A stretch of DNA of 64,000 bases from an uncultured Saprospiraceae bacterium (GCA_937980645.1 CALJPQ010000026.1:62001-126000); one strand, 5' to 3'. Counted from the stretch's first letter, positions 16,591 through 25,511 are shown. Notes: a model not told the origin generated them from the sequence alone. Program-made: numbers and translations.

Positions 16591-18483
16591 ATGCTACGCT
16601 GCTTCCTCGTCTTTCTCACGGTTTCGGCTTTTGCCCCGAGCGGGCTGGCACAAAACTTCAATGTAACCCATCGGGCTACGATGACGTTTCCCAATCAGAA
16701 CTTAGCCAACATCTGGGGCTACACGGCTCCCGACGGTTCCGAATACGCCTTAGTGGGTGGCGCCAACGGTCTTATCATCGTGGACGTTACCAACCCCGAC
16801 GCTCCGCAATTCATCAAACAAATCCCTGGCCCCACCAGCTCCTGGCGCGAGATTAAGACTTATCAGCACTATGCCTACGTCGTTACGGAACACGGCTCCG
16901 TAGGCATTCAGGTGGTCAACCTGATTAACCTGCCGGATACTAACATCGCTTACCAAAACGTAAACCCAGGCGGCATCACTCGAGCGCATGCCCTGCACGT
17001 GGACGAAACCAAGGGCTTCCTGTACGTCTATGGCAGCAACCTCAACCAGGGCCGCACCCAGGTCTTCAACCTGAACAACAATCCGTACAGCCCCAGCTAT
17101 GTGGGCCATGTGCCTTTTATCGGCTACGTGCACGACGGCTACGCCGACGACGACATGCTCTTCTCCGCCCACATCTATGCCGGGCAGTTCGCCATTATCA
17201 ACATGGCCAACAAGAGCAACCCCGTGCTGCTGGGAACACAGACAACCCCCGGGGCATTCACCCACAACACCTGGCGCTCGGGCAACTACCTGTTCACCAC
17301 CGACGAGGTGAGCAATTCCTTTCTAACCAGCTACGACATCAGCGACCCCACCGACATCCGCGAACTCGACCGCATCGCCATTACGCCCGGCTCCGGCTCC
17401 ATTGTACATAACACACACGTGATAGATAACTACGCCGTAACCTCCTGGTATAAAGACGGCTTCAGCATCATTGACGTCAACCGACCGGCCAACATGGTCG
17501 AGGTAGGGCGCTACGACACCTATCCTAACGGCTCAGGCAACGGCTTCGAAGGCTGCTGGGGCGTATATCCGTACTTCCCATCGGGCACCATCGTGGCCTC
17601 CAACATCCGGGCGCAGGGCACGAACAACGGCGAACTGTGGGTGATGACGCCCAACTATGTACGCGGCTGCTACCTGGAGGGTGTCGTTACAGACTCCGTT
17701 ACCGGCAACCCGCTGCCGGGCGCTACAGTAACCATCCTGTCCACAGGCGTAACGGGTACGACCAATGCCTTGGGCGAATACAAGATCGGGCAGGTGCAAA
17801 ACGGCACGGTGGACGTCAGCTTCAGCCGCATCGGCTACGTTACCAAAGTGCTGACGGTTACGCTCAGCAACGGCGTGCTCACCACGCTCAACGTGGCCTT
17901 AGCACCGCCCAGTGGTGGTTCGGGCAATCCGTTCTTCGTCGAATTAATAGCTTTTGAGGCCACACGCGAGGGCCGCGATGCTCAGCTAAGCTGGCAAACG
18001 GCTCAGGAGCACAACAGTGCTGGTTTCGAGGTGCAGATCAGCCGCAACGGCGGCCACCACTGGACGGCGCTGGGCTTTGTGCCCAGCAAGGGAGACAGCC
18101 GACTGTTGCAACAATACGATTTTCGCGTGTCCAACCTGTCGGCCGGCGAGCACCTGTTTCGCTTGCGGCAGCTCGACCGCGACGGACGCGAGACGTTTTC
18201 GCCCTGGCGTTCGGTCTTCATGCCCGCCGAAAGGATGGAGGTCGCCCTGTGGCCCAATCCGGTGGCGAGCCAGGCGCGCTTGCTGCTTCAGATGCCCCAG
18301 CCTGCCGAGGTGCGCATAGACGTCTTCCACGCCGATGGGCGCCCTGCCGGCGTCTCGCAAACGCTTTCTGTCGAGCACGGTGCTGCGGTACATCTTCCTT
18401 TGGAGCATCTGCCCAAAGGGGCCTATTTCGTGCGCATTGCGACGCCATTTGAGCAGCAAACGGCGCCCTTCACTAAAATGTGA
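16591..18483 (+). CDS. Choice-of-anchor B family protein with T9SS sorting domain
   Basis: A secreted 630-residue protein with signal peptide MLRCFLVFLTVSAFAPSGLAQ. Residues about 25-365 carry LVIVD-type beta-propeller repeats of the choice-of-anchor B family (LIIVDVTNPDAPQFIKQIPGP, SWREIKTYQHYAYVVTE, FAIINMANKSNPVLLG). A carboxypeptidase-regulatory-like domain follows (GVVTDSVTGNPLPGATVTI). The final part contains a FN3-like segment (WQTAQEHNSAGFEVQ) and a type A T9SS C-terminal sorting domain (WPNPVASQARLLLQ, then LPKGAYFVRI). T9SS would export and anchor it at the cell surface. The ATG at 16591 is preferred over the ORF start at 16468 because it begins the signal peptide. Confidence 0.88.
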   Translation: MLRCFLVFLTVSAFAPSGLAQNFNVTHRATMTFPNQNLANIWGYTAPDGSEYALVGGANGLIIVDVTNPDAPQFIKQIPGPTSSWREIKTYQHYAYVVTEHGSVGIQVVNLINLPDTNIAYQNVNPGGITRAHALHVDETKGFLYVYGSNLNQGRTQVFNLNNNPYSPSYVGHVPFIGYVHDGYADDDMLFSAHIYAGQFAIINMANKSNPVLLGTQTTPGAFTHNTWRSGNYLFTTDEVSNSFLTSYDISDPTDIRELDRIAITPGSGSIVHNTHVIDNYAVTSWYKDGFSIIDVNRPANMVEVGRYDTYPNGSGNGFEGCWGVYPYFPSGTIVASNIRAQGTNNGELWVMTPNYVRGCYLEGVVTDSVTGNPLPGATVTILSTGVTGTTNALGEYKIGQVQNGTVDVSFSRIGYVTKVLTVTLSNGVLTTLNVALAPPSGGSGNPFFVELIAFEATREGRDAQLSWQTAQEHNSAGFEVQISRNGGHHWTALGFVPSKGDSRLLQQYDFRVSNLSAGEHLFRLRQLDRDGRETFSPWRSVFMPAERMEVALWPNPVASQARLLLQMPQPAEVRIDVFHADGRPAGVSQTLSVEHGAAVHLPLEHLPKGAYFVRIATPFEQQTAPFTKM

Positions 18484-18526
18484 GCGTAGCCCATTCATTG
18501 AGGTGCTATTGAAGGCACCCAGCCTG

Positions 18527-19858
18527 CTAATACCGTTCGCACCACTGGCGAAGCAGCCGCTCCATTTCCTGCTTCCACGGGTTGCTGCTGCCCACGAAGT
18601 TGGTGTGCATGAAGCTGAAGACGAGCACGCGCCCACTGCGCGCCACTAAGTAGCCGCTCAGGCAATGGACGCCGCTGAGGGTGCCCGTTTTGGCGAACAG
18701 CCAGGGCGCCTGGCCCGGTTCGGGGGCATACCAGCGGGCGAGGGTGCCGTCGCGTCCGCCGGCGGGAAAGAGGCGGAACAGGCGCTCGCGCGGCTGCTCG
18801 TGCCAGAGGCGCCACAGCACGCGGGCAAGCGTGTGCGGAGTGATGAGGTTGTAGCGCGACAGCCCGGAGCCATCCACCCATCGAGGGCGCTGCGGCAAAT
18901 CGGCCCAGACGCTATCCAGCAGCCAGCGAATGAGGGTATCGGTCTGGAATACTCCGAAACGCCGGTCAGCGCACATGAGCAGCAGTTGCTCAGCGACGAA
19001 ATTGTCACTGGGATACATCAGCTGGCGCAGCACGGTATCCAGAGGAGCGCCGTAGAGGGTTTGCCAGCCGTCGGTCGGCAAGTATGCTTGCAGGGAGTCG
19101 GGTAGCCATTCCACGCTTTTGCCGAGCGTATCGGCCAGCAGTTGAGGCAGATTGTTCGGGATAAACGGCGTCCAATACGTTTTGTGCCCATACGCCAGAG
19201 GTGCGGGCAGCGTCCAGCGATTGGCCCATTCGGTGCGCTCGAGTGCAGGACGGGTAGTATCGGTACGGCAGCTGTCGCGAAAGCGCGGTGGCCACACCTC
19301 TATTTGGCCGGAGGCATACTGGCGTATGTGCAACAGATGGCCATACACGGGCAGGGCGCTGCGTTCGGGTTGATAGTCTTCGAGGTAGTCGTCCCAAGCC
19401 CAGCCGGCGCCGAAGCGTTGGATACGCTCTGGGCGCGGGCACAGCCACAGCGGTTCCGGGCGCTGGCGCAGTACCTCGAAGGCGCTCTGCCAGGCTCGAA
19501 ACTGAGGGTGTAAGAAAGTAGGGTCACCTAAGCCCTGCACCAGCAGTCGAGGCGTCGTGTCGCCTGCCAGAGCGGCAAAGGGACGTATCCGCAAGGCGGG
19601 AAGGGTGTCGGGCAGCACCTGTAATGAGGCAGCCAACGTCAGGATTTTGGTGTTAGAAGCCGGTGTGAAGTAGCGGTCACCCCGCACATTGGCCATAAGG
19701 CGGCCCGTTTCAGCATCGAGCAAAACGAAACCCGTCAGCCCCCGCGAAAACACTTCCGAACGCTCTACCGCCCGCTCAATAGGCTTAGCCCGGCGCAACG
19801 GACTGCAGCCCGAGGCCAGAAACAGCAAAAGCCCTCCGTACAAGACCAGCCGAAGCAT
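18527..19858 (-). CDS. dacB: D-alanyl-D-alanine carboxypeptidase/endopeptidase, PBP4 family (peptidase S13), lipoprotein
   Basis: A 443-residue penicillin-binding protein. Its N-terminus has a lipobox (LLFLASGC), so it is probably a membrane-anchored lipoprotein. The three penicilloyl-serine-transferase motifs are present: SxxK (PASNTKILT, near residue 90), SxN (DGSGLSRYN) and KTG (FAKTGTLSG). PBP4-type enzymes cleave the terminal D-Ala or D-Ala-DAP cross-links of peptidoglycan. The stop of the upstream lipoprotein gene is 10 bases away on the same strand, which suggests co-transcription. Its 3' end converges on the T9SS cargo gene, with 43 bases between. Confidence 0.9.
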   Translation of the reverse strand: MLRLVLYGGLLLFLASGCSPLRRAKPIERAVERSEVFSRGLTGFVLLDAETGRLMANVRGDRYFTPASNTKILTLAASLQVLPDTLPALRIRPFAALAGDTTPRLLVQGLGDPTFLHPQFRAWQSAFEVLRQRPEPLWLCPRPERIQRFGAGWAWDDYLEDYQPERSALPVYGHLLHIRQYASGQIEVWPPRFRDSCRTDTTRPALERTEWANRWTLPAPLAYGHKTYWTPFIPNNLPQLLADTLGKSVEWLPDSLQAYLPTDGWQTLYGAPLDTVLRQLMYPSDNFVAEQLLLMCADRRFGVFQTDTLIRWLLDSVWADLPQRPRWVDGSGLSRYNLITPHTLARVLWRLWHEQPRERLFRLFPAGGRDGTLARWYAPEPGQAPWLFAKTGTLSGVHCLSGYLVARSGRVLVFSFMHTNFVGSSNPWKQEMERLLRQWCERY

Positions 19859-19868
19859 AGCAGCCCGC

Positions 19869-20516
19869 TTATTGTAAAACCTCCAGCCGCTTTAGCGGAA
19901 CGGTGCGCATCGCCTCACGCAGCACCTCTAATTCGCAGCCCTGACAGGCGACATTGACGATGTAGCGGTTGGCGACTAAGATACCTATTTCACTGCTCAG
20001 TTTCGGATAGTACTTCTCAAAGCCCGGATAGCCGTCGAAGAGGATGGACTTCTCGTAGCCGCGGTCGTTTTTGATGTTCACCTCCTTTCTCGCCCATTCC
20101 ACCACTTTCTGCTGGTACTCGGGTCGCTGCCCGGCATCGGTGATATGCAGGATGATGGCATCGTTTTCGGGCGTTCGGTAATCTGCCCAGGCCGAATAGA
20201 GCATCATGACCTCTGGGCCACCGCGTTCGCTTTTCTCGTAGATTTTTTTGTAGCGACCAATGCGTGCCGGCAGCAGCGAGCTCAACGGCGGTAAATCTTT
20301 CTCCGAAATCAGGTACTGCCGCTTTTCAGCGGCTTCTACTGTGGCCGGGTCATTGAAGGAAAATTTCGGATCATTGGCTGACGAGCCACCAACAGCAGAG
20401 GCAGATGAGGCCGTGGAAGCTCTGCCGGCGGCTTTCTTCTCCGCTCCGGAGCCGCAGGCAGCCACAAACAAGAGGCTCAGGATTAGCGTAATGGGAACAA
20501 TGCTGTTAGTTGTCAT
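19869..20516 (-). CDS. Hypothetical lipoprotein
   Basis: A 215-residue protein with a clear lipobox (LSLLFVAACGSG), a Ser/Ala-rich linker and a soluble domain from about residue 60 (LPPLSSLLPARIGRYKKIYEKSERG, ending CQGCELEVLREAMRTVPLKRLEVLQ). I do not recognise the family. It probably sits in the periplasm or outer membrane. An exact TAATTTTG box at 20540-20547 gives it its own promoter, and it leads directly into the PBP4 gene 10 bases downstream. Confidence 0.7.
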   Translation of the reverse strand: MTTNSIVPITLILSLLFVAACGSGAEKKAAGRASTASSASAVGGSSANDPKFSFNDPATVEAAEKRQYLISEKDLPPLSSLLPARIGRYKKIYEKSERGGPEVMMLYSAWADYRTPENDAIILHITDAGQRPEYQQKVVEWARKEVNIKNDRGYEKSILFDGYPGFEKYYPKLSSEIGILVANRYIVNVACQGCELEVLREAMRTVPLKRLEVLQ

Positions 20517-20539
20517 GGACTACTTGCTTAAAGTGCGGC

Positions 20540-20547
20540 CAAAATTA
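20540..20547 (-). promoter_or_regulatory. Bacteroidota -7 box TAATTTTG
   Basis: Exact TAnnTTTG on the minus strand, 24 bases before the ATG at 20516 of the lipoprotein-PBP4 pair. Confidence 0.5.
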
Positions 20548-20567
20548 CGCTCCTTGCTGCAATTGCC

Positions 20568-21542
20568 TCACTCTTGCACCACCCAACCGGCATGTTCAAA
20601 CAGCACACGAAAGTCTGCCGGAACAAAGAGGCGGTCTTCCGGGTATGGAATGTGGTAGTATTGGTCAGGCGGTAGCAGACGATTGTGTCCGGGTTGCCGC
20701 AAGTCAATCACAAGCCGGGCGGGCAAGCGGCGGCGGCTGATAAAGCGCAATTCAAAAGGTTCCAGCAGAAGTGGGTCATCTTTATCGAAAACGCCCAGTC
20801 CCGCTTTTCGGGCGGCCTGAACGCTGCGCCGCGCCTTCTTGAGCCTGGTGCTGCTTTGCACGTTTTTCCAGAACTGCTGCGGGCGCAGGTTTTCCTGAGC
20901 AAAGGGGTTAAGGCGCAAAAAGGGCTGGATATTAGGCCAGATGAAATACGGCAGCGCCGTTCCGGCAATCAGCTGGCGTTCGTTGTAGCTGAGGGTAGTA
21001 ATCTGTTTGGCTAAGGCGGCATCTTCGAAGTTGCCCGCATCGGAGTGCAGATAGCCCAGCAGGCGGCCAGTGGCGTCCAGAAATTCGTAGGCGAAGGCCA
21101 TGAATAGCCGGTACTCTTCGGCAGAGCGGTTGCTCTTCTCAAAGTCGGCTAGCATGGCAGCTTCTAAGCTGCGCTCGGCCCGCTCGGCATGGCGAGCGTG
21201 GTTGTGCGCTACTTCGGCGCGGTCTTGAATACGGCTTTTCAAATGCTCTACCACATGCTCGGGCAGCCTCAAGTTTTTGCGCCATTTGCCGGAGGCAAAA
21301 AAATCGGCCCAGCGCGGATTTTTAAGCGCCATAAAAGCGGAAGAACCGGGCAGCGGGAAGCTCACTTCAGGCGAGTCAATGCCTAAAAAGCGCAGTCCGA
21401 TGTTGCCCGGCAGGCGCACGTTGATGGTATCGCCGTCGTGGACGAGCTGGCGGATGGAACCCGTGCGCGAACCGTGGTAGCCCAGCAGGCTGCTTCCAAT
21501 TTTGAAGCCGCCACTGCTCAGGCCAAGAGCTGTATTGCTCAT
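20568..21542 (-). CDS. Staphylococcal-nuclease-like (SNase fold) protein
   Basis: A 324-residue protein with the SNase core split by an insertion. Residues 33-61 (LVHDGDTINVRLPGNIGLRF, then LGIDSPEVSF) match the DGDT and R...D-PE active-site strands, with Arg and Glu kept. After about 100 mainly charged residues comes DATGRLLGYLHSD, which corresponds to the YGRxLAYL strand carrying the second catalytic Arg. Thermonucleases cleave DNA or RNA with Ca2+. There is no signal peptide, so a cytoplasmic role is likely. The C-terminal 100 residues are not recognised. A TACCTTTG box is 75 bases upstream. Confidence 0.6.
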   Translation of the reverse strand: MSNTALGLSSGGFKIGSSLLGYHGSRTGSIRQLVHDGDTINVRLPGNIGLRFLGIDSPEVSFPLPGSSAFMALKNPRWADFFASGKWRKNLRLPEHVVEHLKSRIQDRAEVAHNHARHAERAERSLEAAMLADFEKSNRSAEEYRLFMAFAYEFLDATGRLLGYLHSDAGNFEDAALAKQITTLSYNERQLIAGTALPYFIWPNIQPFLRLNPFAQENLRPQQFWKNVQSSTRLKKARRSVQAARKAGLGVFDKDDPLLLEPFELRFISRRRLPARLVIDLRQPGHNRLLPPDQYYHIPYPEDRLFVPADFRVLFEHAGWVVQE

Positions 21543-21617
21543 GGGATGTCAGTAGTTTTAAAAAAAGTTAGGCAATGTGTCGGGGTAGCAAAAAGGATGC
21601 CTACCCGTTCAGTGCGC

Positions 21618-21625
21618 CAAAGGTA
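21618..21625 (-). promoter_or_regulatory. Bacteroidota -7 box TACCTTTG
   Basis: Exact match on the minus strand, 75 bases before the ATG at 21542 of the SNase-like gene. Confidence 0.5.
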
Positions 21626-21631
21626 GGGCGT

Positions 21632-22147
21632 TCAATGGCACTTGAAGTAATCGAACGGCTCTAAGCAATCTAAGCAACGGAACATGGCCTTGCAGGCGGT
21701 GGAGGCGAATTGGGCGATCATTTCCGTGTTTTGCGAGCCGCAGTGGGGGCATTGCAGGATGCGCGGCTGGCCCAGCAGGGCTTGTTTATCGGCGGTGGGT
21801 TCGGCAGGTGGGGCGATGCCGAAGGCGCGCAATTTTTCGCGGCCTTCGGGGCTGAGCCAATCCGTCGTCCAGGCTGGGGCGAGCACGGTGGTGATGCGGA
21901 CGCGGTCGAAGCCGCCCTCTTGCAAAGCAGCGCGAATGTTGACCTCGATGGTGTTCATGGCTGGGCATCCGCTGTAGGTGGGAGTGATGACGACTTCAAG
22001 CGTTTGCTCATCGTCGAGCCAGCGCACGTCGCGCAGGATGCCCAAATCGGCGATGGTAAGCACGGGGATTTCCGGGTCGCACACCCTGTCTAAGAGGCGG
22101 CGGGCAGCCTCAGCGCGTTCGGCGGCAAGGGCAGAGACGGGAGTCAT
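21632..22147 (-). CDS. paaD: PaaD-like protein (phenylacetyl-CoA epoxidase accessory subunit, MIP18 family)
   Basis: A 171-residue protein. The N-terminal DUF59/MIP18 domain has LDRVCDPEIPVLTIADLGIL and VVITPTYSGCPAMNTIE, the TYSGCPA core of PaaD. The C-terminal zinc ribbon has CPHCGS and FRCLDCLEPFDYFKCH. PaaD is thought to help assemble metal centres of the PaaABCE phenylacetyl-CoA epoxidase. No paaA, B, C or E is in the window, so this is either an isolated pathway piece or a general Fe-S maturation factor. The start lies 11 bases after the EnvC-like stop. Confidence 0.85.
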   Translation of the reverse strand: MTPVSALAAERAEAARRLLDRVCDPEIPVLTIADLGILRDVRWLDDEQTLEVVITPTYSGCPAMNTIEVNIRAALQEGGFDRVRITTVLAPAWTTDWLSPEGREKLRAFGIAPPAEPTADKQALLGQPRILQCPHCGSQNTEMIAQFASTACKAMFRCLDCLEPFDYFKCH

Positions 22148-22158
22148 AACGCAGCAAC

Positions 22159-23385
22159 TTATTGAACTTTAAGCCATTGGCTGGGATTTAGGCGTTGCGT
22201 CTGGTACCACACCTCGAAGTGCAACTCGGCAGCGTTGGAAATGGGGTTGGTATTGACGCGCCCGATAACCTGGCCAGCTTTTACGTGAGCGCCCTTCGAG
22301 AGGTTCACCTCATTGAGGTTGCTGTAAACGGTGTAAAAGTCGCCGTGTTGAACGATGACGGTGTTTTCGTGGCCGGGCACGTACTGAATGCCGGAGACGA
22401 TGCCGTCGTACACGGCTTTCACGGGCGCGCGTTCTTCAGTGCGGATGTCAATGCCCTTGTTGTCAATCTCGATATTGGCCAGCGTGGGGTGCTTCTGGCG
22501 TCCGTAGCGGCGCGAGATGTACCCGTTTTGCACGGGCCAGGGCAGGCGCCCGCGGTTTTGGCGGAAGTTGCTGGTAGTAACGTCTTCTTTACTCATGGGT
22601 AAAGGCGCGTCGTCCGCGACGGGGGCGGCACCTCCGGCGGGCAGAGCAGCGATGGCGGCCTCTTCGCGGCGGGTGGCCTGCTTGCGCACCTCTTCCTGGA
22701 TGATGCGTTCGATGGCGGCGTTGAGGGCTTCGTGTTGGGCCTGCTGCTTTTTCAGGTCGGCGCGCAGGCGCTCTTCATCGGACTTGAGCGTGCGCAACAG
22801 GCGCTCTTTTTCTTGCAACTCGGCCCCCAGCGTCTGGCGCTGTTGCTGCAGCGAGTGCAGCAAATCCTCCTGTTGGCGGCGCGTATTTTCCAGCGCAGCT
22901 GTGCGTATCTGAAGCGCCTGGCGCGTTGAGGTGATGGCTTCGGCCTGCGTTTTTCGGAAGCGGTCGTATTTGCGCACGAAGAGCCAGCGGCGAAAGGCTT
23001 GGTTAAGGTTGTCAGCCGAAAGGACAAATAACAGCGGATTGGTCAGCGATTTGCGCCGGTAAGCCTGGCGCACCGTGCGGGCATAGTCGGCCCGCATGAT
23101 TTGAATGTCCTGCTCCAAAGAGGCAACGACTGCCGTGTTGCGCACGATAGCGGCTTCAGCGGCGGCGATTTCGGCCTGAAGGGTCTGGATGAGGCGTTCG
23201 CGGCGCTCTATCTGCTTTTGCAGGGTTGTGTAGCGGTCTAAGGCGGCTGACTTGTTGCGGCTGGTTTTTTCCAGCAGGCTGTTGGTCATAGCGATTTCGC
23301 GCATCAGACGCTTGCGCTTTTCTTCCAGTTCCTGTCGGTTTTGGGCCATTCCCGAAGGAAGCATCCAGAACAGCAGCCCAGCCAC
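22159..23385 (-). CDS. EnvC-like murein hydrolase activator (coiled coil plus LytM domain)
   Basis: About 408 residues: a signal-like hydrophobic segment (GLLFWMLPSGMAQ), a long coiled coil (about residues 20-240) and a C-terminal M23/LytM domain (about 290-405). The metal ligands of active M23 enzymes look lost: the first motif reads NKGIDI where HxGxD is expected, YSNL stands for YxHL, and ELHFEVW for HLHFE. EnvC uses such a degenerate domain to activate amidases at the septum. The start is uncertain. No ATG lies at a good place; GTG at 23385 is used here, while CTG at 23400 would give a better signal peptide (xRLGVVAGLLFW). It lies just after DUF4292. Confidence 0.75.
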   Translation of the reverse strand: MAGLLFWMLPSGMAQNRQELEEKRKRLMREIAMTNSLLEKTSRNKSAALDRYTTLQKQIERRERLIQTLQAEIAAAEAAIVRNTAVVASLEQDIQIMRADYARTVRQAYRRKSLTNPLLFVLSADNLNQAFRRWLFVRKYDRFRKTQAEAITSTRQALQIRTAALENTRRQQEDLLHSLQQQRQTLGAELQEKERLLRTLKSDEERLRADLKKQQAQHEALNAAIERIIQEEVRKQATRREEAAIAALPAGGAAPVADDAPLPMSKEDVTTSNFRQNRGRLPWPVQNGYISRRYGRQKHPTLANIEIDNKGIDIRTEERAPVKAVYDGIVSGIQYVPGHENTVIVQHGDFYTVYSNLNEVNLSKGAHVKAGQVIGRVNTNPISNAAELHFEVWYQTQRLNPSQWLKVQ

Positions 23386-23404
23386 GACGCCTAGCCGCAG
23401 GGCG

Positions 23405-24208
23405 TTACGGCAGGCGCTGGTAGTGGTCGGGAATGTCAAAGCGAAAAGGTTTGTCAATGTTGACCTCGATTTGGGTGAAATCAATATCAGCGCGGAAGTA
23501 ACCGCTTTCCGGGCTATAGAGTTCGATGCGGCGAAAATACGGGAAATGGGCGCCTGAGCGCGGTAACTTCTGAAAACGGGCACAGGTTTGCGACAGCCAT
23601 TGCCCTTCGGCCGGCTGCAAGAAGGTGCCCTGGCGCAGCCAGAAGGTGCCTTCTTCAATGCGGTAATCCATCAGAAAACGGCCATCGGTACCGCTTAAGC
23701 GGTGTAGCGAGTCTTTGATGTCGGCCTGAAAAGCCACATTTTCGGGCAGCCAGGCCTCAGCCAACAGAAGATGTTGGAGGATAGGCAGCCCCTCAGGCAG
23801 CTGGTAGCGCTGCTGGAAGTCCTGGCGCGAGGCCATGAGCACCGTTTTATCTATGCGGTTGAGCAAGAAGAAGGAGTCGGGCGTTATGAGCGCGCGCGAG
23901 ACCTCCATACCGAACTTTTTGACGTTGACCCACAAGGCGCTATCGCGCACCCAAATGAAGTTGGCACTGGCATCGGCGGCCACGTCTTCGCCTTCCACAT
24001 AGAGGCGGGCATGCGCTGTTAAGGTGCGCACCTGTGTCAGTTGCCTGTCCTGCAGCCGTTTTTTCAGCACCTCCATAGCCAGCGGCGCCGCAGCAGGTGT
24101 GATGCGCTCTTCACCCGCAGCCGGTTTGCGCCGGCAGGTAAAGCCCGTCAGGGTCAGGGCCATCAGCACTGAAACCACCCACGACAGAACAGGATTGAAA
24201 TTCATCAT
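23405..24208 (-). CDS. DUF4292 family lipoprotein
   Basis: A 267-residue protein with a lipobox-like N-terminus (ALTLTGFTCRR) and the DUF4292 body: FIWVRDSALWVNVKKFGMEVSRALITPDSFFLLNRIDKTV, then YRIEEGTFWL and IDFTQIEVNIDKPFRFDIP. The family is specific to Bacteroidota and has a LolA/LolB-like fold by general knowledge. A role in outer-membrane lipoprotein handling is inferred, not shown. The order TPR - DUF4292 - M23 is a common arrangement in this phylum (recalled). A small gap to the EnvC-like gene suggests one transcript. Confidence 0.82.
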   Translation of the reverse strand: MMNFNPVLSWVVSVLMALTLTGFTCRRKPAAGEERITPAAAPLAMEVLKKRLQDRQLTQVRTLTAHARLYVEGEDVAADASANFIWVRDSALWVNVKKFGMEVSRALITPDSFFLLNRIDKTVLMASRQDFQQRYQLPEGLPILQHLLLAEAWLPENVAFQADIKDSLHRLSGTDGRFLMDYRIEEGTFWLRQGTFLQPAEGQWLSQTCARFQKLPRSGAHFPYFRRIELYSPESGYFRADIDFTQIEVNIDKPFRFDIPDHYQRLP

Positions 24209-24283
24209 CCAGACCTATTTTTTACAGCAAAAAACCATTCGTGCCTTCGTGGTCGAACCATTCGCGCATTCGCAGCTAAAAAC

Positions 24284-24613
24284 CTAAAATTCATCTTCGT
24301 CCGGGTCTATTTCCATGCGTGCCATATTCAGTTCCGCCCAGGCGTGCTGGTCGCCAGCCTGGCGGGCGGCACGCATGCCAGTACGGTAAGTTTCGATAGC
24401 CTCTTGCATGCGACCTGCGCGCTCGTAGAGCCGGCCGAGGTGATAATACAGGCCCACGTAGGCCGGGTCGGTCTGGCGCAGGCGTTCGTACCACACAAGA
24501 GCTTCGGCGTCGTCGCCAGCTTTTTCGTGCTCTTTGGCAATGGCAAACAGCAGAAAAGCATCGGTTGGGCTGGCCTGCCACAGGGCCATTAACTGCTGCA
24601 AACGCGGACTCAT
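24284..24613 (-). CDS. Small tetratricopeptide-repeat protein
   Basis: A 109-residue protein made mostly of TPR helices (DAFLLFAIAKEHEKAGDDAEALVWYERL, VGLYYHLGRLYERAGRMQEAIETYRTG) with an acidic tail DPDEDEF. It has no signal peptide. TPRs mediate protein contacts; the partner is unknown. The ATG at 24613 is preferred over the upstream open frame because the TACCTTTG box (24656-24663) lies inside that extension. It heads the minus-strand envelope cluster. Confidence 0.75.
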   Translation of the reverse strand: MSPRLQQLMALWQASPTDAFLLFAIAKEHEKAGDDAEALVWYERLRQTDPAYVGLYYHLGRLYERAGRMQEAIETYRTGMRAARQAGDQHAWAELNMARMEIDPDEDEF

Positions 24614-24655
24614 GGGCACTTGAACGAAACGGGCAAGTATTTGTTGATGGAGCGC

Positions 24656-24663
24656 CAAAGGTA
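24656..24663 (-). promoter_or_regulatory. Bacteroidota -7 box TACCTTTG (minus arm of a divergent promoter)
   Basis: Exact match, 42 bases before the TPR gene start at 24613. A second box for etfB lies 18 bases away on the other strand. Confidence 0.6.
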
Positions 24664-24681
24664 CAATGCCTTAGCCTTTGC

Positions 24682-24689
24682 TACCTTTG
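24682..24689 (+). promoter_or_regulatory. Bacteroidota -7 box TACCTTTG (plus arm of a divergent promoter)
   Basis: Exact match, 81 bases before the etfB ATG at 24771. The two boxes face away from each other in a compact divergent promoter. Confidence 0.6.
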
Positions 24690-24770
24690 CCGCGCTTCCG
24701 GGCGACCATGATGGCCTTGCCGGCTCCATCGCCCGCTCTTCTTCCTTATTCGATTATCGCCTTATTTTTT

Positions 24771-25511
24771 ATGAAATTTCTCGTTTGTATCAGTCAAACG
24801 CCGGACACCACCGCGCGCGTAGCCTTCACGCCCGACGGCAAAGCGTACGACGGCACGGGTGTTACGTTTATCATGAACCCCTACGACGAATGGTATGCCT
24901 TGGTGCGCGCCTGCGAATTGCGCGAGGCCCTGGGCGGCACGGTAGTCGCCCTCAATGTGGGGCCAGCGGCCAACGAAACCACCATCCGCAAAGCCCTTGC
25001 CATCGGTGCTGATGAGGCCGTCCGCATTGACGCCGAACCCACGTCATCGGCTTTCACGGCCCGCCAGATTGCCGAATATGCACGCGCCGAAAACTTCGAC
25101 ATCATCTTTTTGGGCAAAGAAACCATTGACTATAACGGCGCCGAAGTGGGCGCTATGGTGGCCGAATATTTGGAGCTGCCCTACATCGCTTTTGCCAGCA
25201 AACTCGACCTGGAGGGCACGACTGCGGTGGTAGAGCGCGACATTGAGGGTGGCGTGGAGGCCGTCGAGGTTGCTCTGCCGTTTGTCGTAAGCGCCGCCAA
25301 GGGCATGGCCGAGCAGCGCATCCCGAACATGCGCGGCATCATGATGGCCCGCACTAAGCCGCTCAAAGTGGTGCCTGCTGTGCCCGCCGACGAGCCGGTG
25401 CAAGTGGTGAAATTCACCCTTCCGCCACCCAAAGCCGGCGTCAAGTTGGTCAACCCCGAAGACATGGACGAACTGGTGCGCTTGCTCCACGAAGAAGCTA
25501 AAGTCCTTTAA
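24771..25511 (+). CDS. etfB: Electron transfer flavoprotein subunit beta
   Basis: A 246-residue EtfB: KFLVCISQTPDTTARVAF at the start, the AMP-binding region with TIRKALAIGADEAVRI, ENFDIIFLGKETIDYNGAEVGAMVAEYL and PFVVSAAKGMAEQRIPNMRGIMMARTKPL. EtfB pairs with EtfA to move electrons from acyl-CoA and other dehydrogenases to the membrane ETF-quinone oxidoreductase. The ATG at 24771 begins the family's usual N-terminus, and earlier codons of the open frame lie in the promoter region. etfA follows 50 bases downstream. Confidence 0.95.
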   Translation: MKFLVCISQTPDTTARVAFTPDGKAYDGTGVTFIMNPYDEWYALVRACELREALGGTVVALNVGPAANETTIRKALAIGADEAVRIDAEPTSSAFTARQIAEYARAENFDIIFLGKETIDYNGAEVGAMVAEYLELPYIAFASKLDLEGTTAVVERDIEGGVEAVEVALPFVVSAAKGMAEQRIPNMRGIMMARTKPLKVVPAVPADEPVQVVKFTLPPPKAGVKLVNPEDMDELVRLLHEEAKVL

